Of a stretch of DNA of 64,000 bases, positions 27,809 through 36,178 are shown piece after piece. The position numbers and the translations under genes are program-made. The notes beneath the pieces were generated by a model. The model saw nothing but the letters and a program-made list of their open reading frames with translations. It made no database searches and was not told the origin of the DNA. Within the stretch, counting starts at the first letter, position 1. Every line of letters starts with the position of its first letter. The DNA comes from Pelagibaculum spongiae. GTDB taxonomy: Bacteria > Pseudomonadota > Gammaproteobacteria > Enterobacterales > Pelagibaculaceae. Location of the stretch: contig NZ_QDDL01000005.1 of assembly GCF_003097315.1 (NCBI RefSeq), forward strand, positions 124,001-188,000. Direction: 5' to 3'.

Positions 27809-28669
27809 ATGTCGGCAGACATTCGACCTTACTTTCATCAGGATACTTCTACCTGGTGTTATTTGGTGAGCGATCCTCAAACACAGCAAGCGGCGATTAT
27901 TGATCCTGTGATGGATTTTGATCAAAAATCTGGCCAAATTTCCAGCAAGTTTATCGATAAAATTCTGGCAGATATTCACCGCGATGGTTTGCTATTGAAA
28001 TGGGTTTTAGAAACCCACGCCCATGCCGATCATTTATCGGCAGGTGCTTATTTACGCCAAAAAACTGGTGCCAGAATAGGCATTGGTGAACATATTCAAA
28101 CAGTACAGAAAACGTTTTTTGATGCGTTCAATGAAGCAGATCAACCCGCCGATGGTAGCCAGTTTGATTTCTTATTTTCTGATAACAGTGAATTTTTTAT
28201 CGGCGAACTGCCGGCAATGGTGATGCATACCCCGGGGCACACACCCGCTTGTGTTAGCTATTTAATCGGCGATGGTGACTTATTTATTGGCGATACTCTA
28301 TTTATGCCAGATGTGGGTACTGCCCGTTGTGATTTTCCAGGTGGCGATGCCAAAACGCTTTACCGTTCTTTAAAAGAGATACTGGCATTGCCAAAAGACA
28401 CCCGGCTTTGGTTATGTCATGACTACCCTGAAGGCCGAGAGGCTTGCCCAATGGTAACTGTCGCCGAGCAGCGAGCTAGAAATTTTCATATTCATGACGG
28501 GGTCACTGAAGCGGCATTTCTCGATATTCGAACCAGCAGGGATGCGAAGCTAGCGGTTCCACAGTTGTTGTACCCGTCATTGCAGGTGAATATCCGTGCA
28601 GGAGATTTGCCCGATCCGGAAAGTAATGGCCAGTGTTATTTAAAGCTACCGATTAAAATGAGCAAATAA
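27809..28669 (+). CDS. MBL-fold hydrolase, persulfide dioxygenase-like
   Basis: A 286-residue metallo-beta-lactamase-fold protein. Metal ligands are THAHADHL near residue 69, HTPGHTP near 138, GDTLF near 163 and CHDY near 209. The opening STWCYLVSDPQTQQAAIIDPV and the insert GTARCDFPGGDAKTLYRSL are typical of the ETHE1/BLH group that oxidises glutathione persulfide. AAGGAG lies 7 bases before the ATG. With the SulP gene 85 bp upstream it may form a small sulfur-handling unit. Confidence 0.88.
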   Translation: MSADIRPYFHQDTSTWCYLVSDPQTQQAAIIDPVMDFDQKSGQISSKFIDKILADIHRDGLLLKWVLETHAHADHLSAGAYLRQKTGARIGIGEHIQTVQKTFFDAFNEADQPADGSQFDFLFSDNSEFFIGELPAMVMHTPGHTPACVSYLIGDGDLFIGDTLFMPDVGTARCDFPGGDAKTLYRSLKEILALPKDTRLWLCHDYPEGREACPMVTVAEQRARNFHIHDGVTEAAFLDIRTSRDAKLAVPQLLYPSLQVNIRAGDLPDPESNGQCYLKLPIKMSK

Positions 28670-28711
28670 AATGATCTTTCTCGATTGAACAATAATTAAA
28701 TTAATCAATAA

Positions 28712-28737
28712 AGCGGTCATTATGACCGCTTTTTTTA
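28712..28737 (+). terminator. Rho-independent terminator
   Basis: AGCGGTCA at 28712-28719 pairs with TGACCGCT at 28723-28730 around a 3-base loop, followed by a run of seven or more Ts. It ends the SulP-hydrolase transcript. Confidence 0.9.
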
Positions 28738-28945
28738 TATTTAAAGCTAGGGTGATTATTTAAGTTAATAGCCAATTCAACAAATAAAAAAAACTTGGTT
28801 TTTTTGATTGTATTGTTAATTATTTGATTGCTAACCTTAAAGTAACATCTAACAACAGGGAGGTGGCTAATTATATTCTGGTTGTTTTCGCCAGAATGCC
28901 AACATTTGTATAGGCAGTATTTATACAAATATTAAGGGTGAATCA

Positions 28946-30658
28946 GTGTACCTTAAAAAAATGCATTCTTTATTATTGTTTTTAATATTTATTTTGATTT
29001 CTGCCATGCTGCCGATAGCAACAGGCAGTGCGACGACTAGCTCAATAAGCAAACCAACCATTCCCAGAGACCGACACATCACGTTTACTCAAGTAGGCAA
29101 TGAGGTCTTGATCGATTGGCTTCCAGCAAGCGGCGCGACCGAGTACCGATTAATCGCTGCGCGTCAGTTATCAGGTCAACAGCCATCAACCCTCATTGAC
29201 CAGACCCAAGTTGATGAATTTTATACTTTAACCCAATCACATTTAACAGATGGCATTAGCTTACTACTGCTTCAGGCTTGCAATGACGTTGGTTGTACTA
29301 CTTACCAGCGATTTGGTGGCTTGTTCCAGAGTGCTCTGGATTTTTATTGTAGCAATATGCCGAGCGTTACTCCGGATAGTAAATTAACTAACTGTGCCGC
29401 CGCTGAAGGAATATATCCAAATGCTGCAGGTGATCAAACACAGAATATTCGTAATGCATTAGCGAGATTAGCACCGCAAAATAGAGCGCTTTATTTTCCT
29501 GCGGGTCGTTACAGGGTTGACAGTAATATTGAATTACAGCAAGGCTATAATTTGATTGGTGATAGTAATGGTCTGAGTATTTTAGATGGAAGCCATGCTT
29601 CGACTACCGTTGTGATTGGCAATTCCAATTACTACCACAAGATCAACGATAGCGAAATTAGAAATCTAGCGCTTGAAAATATTCGGATACATTTTTATGG
29701 AAGAAAAAATAATATAGATATTAGCGGTAATATATTTTTCAATACCAAAAGCAGCGGTTATCAAGTATTTGTCGCCCATAATCAATTTGAAATTAGCTCC
29801 AATATATTTCTTAGAGGACGCGAGTTCCCTGGTACTGTTTTTGCTAGTTACCGTGCCAATAGACTAAATATTCATGATAATTACCTGGGTGATTTGAGTA
29901 GTGCCCATGTGGGGCAAGCCAATGAAATGCTTGGGAACCATGCGAAACTCAGGTTGGCCAGAGCAGAAAATTTAACAAATCGAGACGGTAGTTTGTTAGT
30001 AGACTTTCAAAGTAGCTACAGCCGCGGTTGGTATACGTCCTATAGTCGAAGCCTGAATTTTCATAATAACTACACCAATAGCAGTGCTGGTAGATATCTA
30101 TATAACCCACAAAACCAACAGCTTGATATTGGACGAAGTGAAGCATTTTCACATCGCCAGTATGATGAACTCATCGTCACAGAGAATTATTTCTCAGGCT
30201 GGCCTGCCCAATTAATTGCCGGATTACGTTTCCGTAATGCCAGCAAAATATATTTTGCAGCAAATCATGTTGATAATATGAGGCTATTGACCCGAGTTTA
30301 TCCTTCAAGTAACTATTTTGGTCTTGGTGAAAGCTATTTTATTAACAATTATTTTAAAAATAGCCAAATAGAGTTTTGGCAAAGCTTTGTTGATAGTGCT
30401 ACTCAAACGCCATCCATTCCATTATTTCTGGTTCATGACAACTGCTTTGACCATACAGAAAGCGTTAATGGTGCTTATGCAACCTGGCGTAGTATTAATA
30501 ATCGACAGAATTTTAAAATATCTGAAAATAATGCCTGCCTACCTCATCAACCGTTACCCTATGGCTATTTTAGTGAAATATCAAACACAGAAGCTGATCA
30601 GTTAATTCCTTCAGATTTTCAACATCTCCTCAACTTGAATGTCCCATTGCGAGACTAG
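28946..30658 (+). CDS. Secreted right-handed beta-helix protein
   Basis: A 570-residue protein with an N-terminal signal peptide (hydrophobic stretch about 7-24), a short beta-rich region (about 38-120, DRHITFTQVGNEVLIDWLPA) that looks like a fibronectin III-type fold, then a pectate-lyase-like beta-helix from about residue 150. The helix starts with the typical LYFPAGRYRVDSNIEL and continues through repeated N-x-I/F turns to the end. No catalytic residues can be assigned. The GTG start has AAGGG 7 bases upstream. A shorter paralogue follows 7 bp downstream. It may bind or cut a polysaccharide at the cell surface; that is inference. Confidence 0.8.
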   Translation: MYLKKMHSLLLFLIFILISAMLPIATGSATTSSISKPTIPRDRHITFTQVGNEVLIDWLPASGATEYRLIAARQLSGQQPSTLIDQTQVDEFYTLTQSHLTDGISLLLLQACNDVGCTTYQRFGGLFQSALDFYCSNMPSVTPDSKLTNCAAAEGIYPNAAGDQTQNIRNALARLAPQNRALYFPAGRYRVDSNIELQQGYNLIGDSNGLSILDGSHASTTVVIGNSNYYHKINDSEIRNLALENIRIHFYGRKNNIDISGNIFFNTKSSGYQVFVAHNQFEISSNIFLRGREFPGTVFASYRANRLNIHDNYLGDLSSAHVGQANEMLGNHAKLRLARAENLTNRDGSLLVDFQSSYSRGWYTSYSRSLNFHNNYTNSSAGRYLYNPQNQQLDIGRSEAFSHRQYDELIVTENYFSGWPAQLIAGLRFRNASKIYFAANHVDNMRLLTRVYPSSNYFGLGESYFINNYFKNSQIEFWQSFVDSATQTPSIPLFLVHDNCFDHTESVNGAYATWRSINNRQNFKISENNACLPHQPLPYGYFSEISNTEADQLIPSDFQHLLNLNVPLRD

Positions 30659-30665
30659 GCTTGTT

Positions 30666-31643
30666 ATGAAAATTTTAGTTATGAAAAAAATATATGCGTT
30701 ATTGTTAGTTTTTATTTTTTCTATTTCATCTGTGTTGGCTGCTGACTTAAATAAGAGCCATGGTCGATTTTTCAGACTGTCTATTGATAATAGCGATGGG
30801 TTTAAAATTAACTTTTTGTCAAACAAGCAGGTGGACTTTGGTTATATTCACTTGTGGAATAAGCAAGAAAAAGGCCTATTTCGAATGGTCTATAACAATG
30901 AAATTAAAATAAAATTTTCTGAAATATCTGAATTTCAAAATAATGCATCAATAGTGGTTTGCGTTGAATACAGTTGTGAAATGGAAAGTAGTGATCGTTT
31001 CTTTCAGAAATTAGCCAATATGTTATGCAAAACCATGCCGCTATTCAGCACTCAAGGCAACAAGGTATTTTGTGCACCCCAAAAAGGTATTTTTCCGGGT
31101 AGCGATAATATTGCGGCTAAAGTTCAACGGCTATTGGATGCTGCGCCTAAAACTCGTCAGGCGCTTTATTTTCCTCCAGGCCGATACAAGTTTGAACAAA
31201 GTATTCGTTTGAGTGATGGCCATAGTTTAATTGGCAATGAAAATATGCTGACTATTTTTGATGCCAGCGATTCTTACACGACACTTTCGCTAGGTAATCA
31301 ATATTATGACAACATCATTAATAATACTGAATATCGAAATATCGTTTTTGAAAACATGAGTTTAGATCTTCTTGGCGGTACCAGTAATATTAAAATTGCT
31401 GGAAATATTTTCGTCAATACAAAAAAAACTCAACCCCAGCTACATATTGGTCATGGAAAATTTGAAGTAACCAATAATGTTTTCTTGCGTAGTGATACTA
31501 ACCCTGGGGTAAATGCGCATAGCTATAAAAATAGTTATTTGCGCCTACGTAATAATTATTCTGGCGATTTATACGGCAGCCGTGAAGCGGATTATCTTGG
31601 ACATAAAACGATTGGCCGACTTAACCAGTTAAATGCGTTCTAA
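30666..31643 (+). CDS. Short paralogue of the secreted beta-helix protein
   Basis: About 325 residues with a signal peptide (cleavage after VLA). From about residue 115 it aligns with the preceding 570-residue protein: LYFPPGRYKFEQSIRL against LYFPAGRYRVDSNIEL, SLIGNENMLTIFDAS against NLIGDSNGLSILDGS, and KIAGNIFVNTK against DISGNIFFNTK. It stops at YLGHKTIGRLNQLNAF, where the longer copy continues for about 230 residues, and no matching sequence follows. The N-terminal third is different from the first copy. It is either a truncated duplicate or a genuine shorter form. ATG 30681 is an alternative start. Confidence 0.7.
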   Translation: MKILVMKKIYALLLVFIFSISSVLAADLNKSHGRFFRLSIDNSDGFKINFLSNKQVDFGYIHLWNKQEKGLFRMVYNNEIKIKFSEISEFQNNASIVVCVEYSCEMESSDRFFQKLANMLCKTMPLFSTQGNKVFCAPQKGIFPGSDNIAAKVQRLLDAAPKTRQALYFPPGRYKFEQSIRLSDGHSLIGNENMLTIFDASDSYTTLSLGNQYYDNIINNTEYRNIVFENMSLDLLGGTSNIKIAGNIFVNTKKTQPQLHIGHGKFEVTNNVFLRSDTNPGVNAHSYKNSYLRLRNNYSGDLYGSREADYLGHKTIGRLNQLNAF

Positions 31644-31765
31644 TCGGTAGCAATAGTAAGGGAAGTGTTTATCTTGAACAGATTGTTGATATTGGCCTCG
31701 TTATCACAGGAGTAGACTAGGTATAATCTTTACAGATTACTCTTATCGATTATTAGGTCTAGACC

Positions 31766-32173
31766 TTGAACAAGCTATGTTTGCTGCCTGACTTTGTAGG
31801 AAAGCGCCTGCTTAAAATTAGCCTTAGAGCACTCCACCTAGTTGGCTTAGCCGGTTTTGCTGGCGGTATTATGCTGGGCGTATTACCGAGTGAATTGAAG
31901 CTGTGGTGGCATTTGCTGTTGGTATCAGGCATTGGCCTAATCATTCTAGATGTGCTTTCCAACCTGATTTGGCTAATTCAACTGCGGGGCATTTTGATTG
32001 TTGCCAAGCTGATGGTTTTGGGCGGAGTTTGGTGGTGGCCTGATTATGCGCCGACGATTGTAATCATTTTGATATTATTGTCAGCAGTAGTAGCTCACGC
32101 GCCGAGTGGTTTGAGGTATTGGTCAGTGGTTCATCGTAAAAAAATGAAAACGATAGGTGATATCAAAGGTTAA
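31766..32173 (+). CDS. Small membrane protein with about four transmembrane segments
   Basis: A 135-residue hydrophobic protein. Hydrophobic stretches lie near residues 22-42 (ALHLVGLAGFAGGIMLGV), 48-70, 74-90 and 95-110, followed by a basic tail HAPSGLRYWSVVHRKKMK. The start is a TTG without a strong ribosome-binding site, so the exact N-terminus is uncertain. I do not recognise a named family. Confidence 0.65.
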   Translation: MNKLCLLPDFVGKRLLKISLRALHLVGLAGFAGGIMLGVLPSELKLWWHLLLVSGIGLIILDVLSNLIWLIQLRGILIVAKLMVLGGVWWWPDYAPTIVIILILLSAVVAHAPSGLRYWSVVHRKKMKTIGDIKG

Positions 32174-32224
32174 AGCTGAAATTTAGTGGCTTGGGGAGCA
32201 ATTAACAATATATCCTCAAGCCAT

Positions 32225-32261
32225 AAAAAAACCAGTAGCGCAAATTAACGTTACTACTGGT
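32225..32261 (-). terminator. Minus-strand Rho-independent terminator, distal to fadL
   Basis: ACCAGTAG at 32231-32238 pairs with CTACTGGT at 32254-32261. Read on the minus strand, the stem is followed by a run of seven Ts (the A-run at 32225-32231). It lies 313 bp past the stop of the fadL-like gene, so either that message has a long 3' end or a separate small transcript ends here. Confidence 0.75.
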
Positions 32262-32573
32262 TCAAGGGGGGGAACAACTTTCGATATGAAGAAAACAATC
32301 AGTTTGATTGCAAGTAGAGGTCTTTGCGAGCGCATTTCTTCAACCGGAAGGTTCGAGTACATCATGATCAAAATTTAATAGTTTGGGAATTTTTAATTTT
32401 CTATGATAGTGATTGAATAATGCTATCTTTGTTTTTCTAAATTAAGGCGTTGATATATAGATTACTTAATAGTTATTAAAATTATAAATATAACATTCTA
32501 ACTCGTTATAGAATGCCCAACAACAACGATAACAGGGAGAGCTACGCTGCTGCCGGGCACTGTTAAATACAAA
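32262..32573. other. Unexplained 3' region between fadL-like gene and its terminator
   Basis: About 310 bp with no clear gene. It has a run of seven Gs at 32266-32272. On the plus strand a 30-codon frame begins at 32286 (MKKTISLIAS); on the minus strand a 34-codon frame covers the same stretch. Neither has a well-placed ribosome-binding site. The part near 32400-32500 is strongly AT-rich. It may hold a 3'-derived small RNA ending at the terminator at 32225. Confidence 0.35.
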
Positions 32574-34364
32574 TTAAAACTTTCTATTGTATTGAATGCC
32601 AAATAACCAAGCTTTGGACTGAAACTTTCCACGAGTCGTATGGTTATTATTGTTATAAGCAGGTATTGCTCCTACTCCGGGCATATTGGCAAGCATTTGC
32701 CCAAGATCAACACCATTCACTTCGATCCCAGCTAAAGATTCACTAATGCTCAATGAAGGCGTTGGTTGGTTTTGCCCGGCATAGCTACTGGAATTAACTT
32801 CAGCATCTTTAAAGCTGATGTAGCTAAAGCCCAAATCAATACTTTCATTTTTTCCTAGCAAATAATTACCGCCAAAAGAAAACACTTGGCGGTCCGTACC
32901 AGGCAGGTTAGTCGTCCGATGCTCATTAACTACCGGCGTTTGGTCAAATGCATAACCGGCTCTGAAAGTAAGCGCATTACTGAATTGGTAGCTACTGCCC
33001 AATGATAAACGCCAAGCATTTTTTAAATAAAGTGGATTAACAGTGTTTTGCAGAGGGCTGTCGTAATCAACCACAATCTGTTGCATTGATGACCATTCGG
33101 TCCAAGTTAAATCAGTGGTGACAGATAACTTAGGGCTAAGGCGTGCAAAGCCATTCAAACTGGCGGTTGCCGGTGTGGTAACGGTAAAATCTGCATCACT
33201 ATCAACATATAAAATATCATTTAATAATTGATATAAAGAATCGCCATATAAATTTTTTGGTAATGTACTAGTTAACTCTTTAGGTAATATCGATATCAAC
33301 GCATCGATAGGTAAATGTTGAGCACTTCTTGCATTGTCACTAACTGTCCAGTCAGATTCACCTTTTACGTCATGAACAATTTTTGAACGATAAGCCAAGC
33401 CAAACCGATAATCATTAGCCGGTTGCCAAGTAACGCCCAGATTATATCCAAAAGCTAAATCATTACCGGTGACATCAATTTCTCCATCATTTTCTGGCTT
33501 ATTTTCTGCCAATAAGCCGTCAAGAGAATCATGGAAACTACCGGTAATTGCATCAATTGCATTGCTAACTTTCTGGTAGGCAGTACTCGCACCATCACTA
33601 TTACGGCACCCTTCCATAGCAAAATCGCTGGTGAAAGAATCATTCACCGTTAGGCTGCTACAGCCGTAACCTGCAGCAATACCACTTGCGCTAATTGCTT
33701 TTATGTCTCGGCCAATGCTGCTGGCTAAATAATCAACGCCAGCAAGGTGATCAATGGCATGTCGGTCTTTTACTGATAAATACTGAGCACTTACACCAAA
33801 GCCCACCGACCACTTCTGATTAAATTTCCAAGCGATAGAAGGGTTGAAATTAAGCGCCAGAACCTGAGATTCAATACCGTCGTAACGGCCAATCCAATCA
33901 TCTTTAAACTTTCCCTGAATGGCATAAGGAAGGTCTAATGCAAACCCCAGATAAAGTTGTTCAGACAGTTGATGCGCTAAATATATTTGCGGAATAGGCG
34001 ATAGTTTCACCGGGTCACCGGCGCTTCCACCTTGAATTTCGGTTGCACCTGAGCCGTCATTGCCATAACCCACAATGGTGGTCGACTTTCCTTCGCTAGT
34101 GCCATTACTAAAGCTGACGGAAGCGTCTGCCATTAGCATTGCGCCAGCTATCTGAGTTCTGGAAAAACGAGTTAAAAGTGCTGGGTTGGTAAATTGCGCA
34201 GAAGGGTCATCTGCGGCTATCGCGTTGGAATTAGCGCTAGAAAGTGCTGAGACACTAGTACTTGGCGTTGCCAAAGCAGCGGCATGAGCTTGAATAGTAT
34301 AAAAGCTGCTGTAACAGCTAATTACGGCCAGTCCGAACACGGACTGCATGGTAGATTTCTGCAT
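32574..34364 (-). CDS. OmpP1/FadL/TodX family outer-membrane transporter
   Basis: A 596-residue outer-membrane beta-barrel. A signal peptide (cleavage near AHA, residue 27-28) is followed by the FadL-type plug start: SNAIAADDPSAQFTNPALLTRF, with the NPA motif of the family. Later strands include FGLAYRSKIVHDVKGES and FRAGYAFDQTPV; the last residue is Phe, as needed for barrel assembly. Such proteins carry long-chain fatty acids or other hydrophobic compounds. It is longer than E. coli FadL (446), mostly from an insertion around residues 200-290. AAGGGA lies 7 bases before the ATG. Confidence 0.92.
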   Translation of the reverse strand: MQKSTMQSVFGLAVISCYSSFYTIQAHAAALATPSTSVSALSSANSNAIAADDPSAQFTNPALLTRFSRTQIAGAMLMADASVSFSNGTSEGKSTTIVGYGNDGSGATEIQGGSAGDPVKLSPIPQIYLAHQLSEQLYLGFALDLPYAIQGKFKDDWIGRYDGIESQVLALNFNPSIAWKFNQKWSVGFGVSAQYLSVKDRHAIDHLAGVDYLASSIGRDIKAISASGIAAGYGCSSLTVNDSFTSDFAMEGCRNSDGASTAYQKVSNAIDAITGSFHDSLDGLLAENKPENDGEIDVTGNDLAFGYNLGVTWQPANDYRFGLAYRSKIVHDVKGESDWTVSDNARSAQHLPIDALISILPKELTSTLPKNLYGDSLYQLLNDILYVDSDADFTVTTPATASLNGFARLSPKLSVTTDLTWTEWSSMQQIVVDYDSPLQNTVNPLYLKNAWRLSLGSSYQFSNALTFRAGYAFDQTPVVNEHRTTNLPGTDRQVFSFGGNYLLGKNESIDLGFSYISFKDAEVNSSSYAGQNQPTPSLSISESLAGIEVNGVDLGQMLANMPGVGAIPAYNNNNHTTRGKFQSKAWLFGIQYNRKF

Positions 34365-34385
34365 CGATTAATCCCTTGTAATACT

Positions 34386-34442
34386 TATACCCAAACCACC
34401 TCAAATTTCAGAAGGCTGATATTTTGAAGTAGTTTGGGTATA
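34386..34442. repeat. Complete palindromic intergenic repeat
   Basis: Left arm TATACCCAAACCACCTCAAA (34386-34405) pairs imperfectly with right arm TTTGAAGTAGTTTGGGTATA (34423-34442), leaving a loop of 17 bases. Related arms are seen at 25795, 37994, 52362 and 53131. The size and ends resemble the small non-coding palindromes found between genes in many gammaproteobacteria. Confidence 0.75.
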
Positions 34443-34694
34443 TCCGTCTGGGGATAACTTATTGAACCATTCGATCTTGAGCTGCTTTACTTTGCTGCTG
34501 ACCAGTCGGTCAGCTCGGTTGTAACCGATTATAACCAGTTATCGGCGATAATCTAGATTAATGTGGTTAAACCCAGCTGTGTGTAACTTCTGTGCAGATT
34601 TTCCATCAAAGCAATTTTCAATCTAAAAGCAGCCGAGGCGGCTTAGTTTGACCAGACTGGTAAACCCGATCAGGAATGTCGCTGCGACAGCTGA

Positions 34695-34700
34695 TATAAT
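34695..34700 (+). promoter_or_regulatory. Probable -10 box of rlmJ
   Basis: A perfect TATAAT lies 35 bases before the rlmJ start. The matching -35 position (around 34672-34677, AGGAAT) is poor, so only the -10 is supported. It argues against starting rlmJ at the open upstream frame. Confidence 0.5.
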
Positions 34701-34734
34701 CGGCACAGATTTTTTTGCTTCGGGACCTTTCACT

Positions 34735-35601
34735 TTGTTGAGTTATCGCCACAGTTACCACGCTGGCAATCATGCAGATTTGATCAAGCACTTGGTGCAA
34801 ACCCTGTTGATTGAAAAACTTAAGACTAAAGACAAGCCATTTATTTATATTGATACCCACAGCGGCGGCGGTTTGTATGACCTGGCAAGTGAGCAGGCCA
34901 ACAAAACCGGCGAATATCATGATGGCATTGCCAAGCTGGTTAATCGTGGGTTTAGTAAATCTATGCCCTTGCCTTTTGCTGAGTTAGTGCGTGAGTTAAA
35001 TGCTGACCAGAAAAAACTGCGTTTTTATCCAGGTTCGCCATTAATTGCGCAAAAGTTATTACGGCCGCAAGATAAACTGCTGTTGATGGAACTGCACAGC
35101 AAGGAAGTCGAAGTTTTACAAAAGAACTTACAAGGCGACCGACGCACCCGAGTGTTAAACCAAGATGGTTTTGCCTCACTCATCGGCGCATTACCGCCTA
35201 AACCTGCTCGCGGAATGGTATTGATAGATCCTTCATATGAACTGAAGGAAGACTATTACCATTTAGTCGAAACGATCACCGATTCGGTTAAACGCTGGCC
35301 TACTGGCACTTTTGCCATCTGGTATCCCATTTTAGGTAAGCAGCGAGATCGCAGCGGCTGGTTATTAAGAAAGCTAGAAAAAATATGCCAGAGCAATTTA
35401 TTAGTTGCTGAATTAACCGTTGACGAACAGCAACCAGAGTTTGGGATGCATGGTTCAGGCATGGCGATTATTAATGCGCCTTACCAGTTAGATCAGAATA
35501 TCGAAAAACATCTAGAGTTGATTCATCCAAAGATTGCTAAAAATGTCGATGGTAAAAAACTAGGTGGCTGGAAAATACAATGGATAAAGGAATCCAATTA
35601 A
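34735..35601 (+). CDS. rlmJ: 23S rRNA (adenine(2030)-N(6))-methyltransferase RlmJ
   Basis: About 288 residues, close to E. coli RlmJ (280). It opens LLSYRHSYHAGNHADLIKH, almost the family consensus, and includes FIYIDTHSGGGLYDL, LRFYPGSPLIA, IWYPI and the C-terminal GSGMAIINAPY. The catalytic motif IV is DPSY at 164-167 rather than the usual DPPY. I chose TTG 34735 because the family starts MLSYRHS; the frame is open further upstream but carries the -10 box. Its stop overlaps the next ATG (TAATG). Confidence 0.94.
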   Translation: MLSYRHSYHAGNHADLIKHLVQTLLIEKLKTKDKPFIYIDTHSGGGLYDLASEQANKTGEYHDGIAKLVNRGFSKSMPLPFAELVRELNADQKKLRFYPGSPLIAQKLLRPQDKLLLMELHSKEVEVLQKNLQGDRRTRVLNQDGFASLIGALPPKPARGMVLIDPSYELKEDYYHLVETITDSVKRWPTGTFAIWYPILGKQRDRSGWLLRKLEKICQSNLLVAELTVDEQQPEFGMHGSGMAIINAPYQLDQNIEKHLELIHPKIAKNVDGKKLGGWKIQWIKESN

Positions 35602-35948
35602 TGGCTGATAAAAAAGAACTCAACTGGATTGCAGAATCCGATCTAATGATTGAAATGCCAGATGGTAAAAGAAGCGACATTCTAATTGCGCTTTCTGAGC
35701 CTGTTGAAGAAAATGGCGGTCAAGAATTTCATTGCCAATTGAAGTTAGAAGGTTTGAAAAATGAGCCTTATGACATTTATGGTCTGGATTCTATTCAAAC
35801 AATCGGTCTAGCTATGGCGCTATTACGCCGCGAGTTGGATAACTGCGTTTCCCAGGAAATGAATTTTTATCTACAAGATTATCCTGATCAACCAGTCGAT
35901 ATTCTTCAAATGTTTTTTGCGGTACAGCCGCACCAACAGCAGCAATAG
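35601..35948 (+). CDS. Small protein coupled to rlmJ, unknown function
   Basis: A 115-residue acidic soluble protein (MADKKELNWIAESDLMIEMP) with a mixed alpha/beta look and a Gln-rich end. I do not recognise it with confidence. The ATG overlaps the rlmJ stop by one base, so it is translated as part of the same operon. No link to rRNA methylation can be shown. Confidence 0.75.
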   Translation: MADKKELNWIAESDLMIEMPDGKRSDILIALSEPVEENGGQEFHCQLKLEGLKNEPYDIYGLDSIQTIGLAMALLRRELDNCVSQEMNFYLQDYPDQPVDILQMFFAVQPHQQQQ

Positions 35949-36178
35949 AAACATGCTTTTCTAGTGCACTGTTTCACTCAAGCCACTTCATTTGGTGGCT
36001 TGGGGTGTTTGATATTTGCCATCATTCCCTTTCTGATTTATACCGATTCCGCCGCAATCCCCAATGCTTATGGCAACCTATGTGGGCTGGCAATTAATTC
36101 TAACAGAAAATTTATCCATATTTATTGGTTTTGGACACAGCACCTGTGTTTTAATTGCAATCAAATTATTAAATAAAA
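35949..36178. other. Intergenic region left of the first IS66 copy
   Basis: CAAGCCAC (35979-35986) and GTGGCTTG (35995-36002) form a perfect 8-bp stem that may end the rlmJ operon, but no T-tract follows; it also resembles the arms of the palindromic repeat family. A 70-codon frame here (35964-36176) has no support. The last 8 bases, AAATAAAA (36171-36178), are one copy of the IS target duplication. Confidence 0.45.

Noticed and set aside
28946-31643. Beta-helix genes as a named pectate lyase or alginate epimerase
   Set aside because: The fold is likely but no catalytic residues of those families can be identified, so no enzyme name is given.
35964-36176. 70-codon frame left of IS copy 1
   Set aside because: Starts at a GTG without a binding site and covers a hairpin; looks like chance. 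I also found no evidence that copy 1 interrupts a gene.
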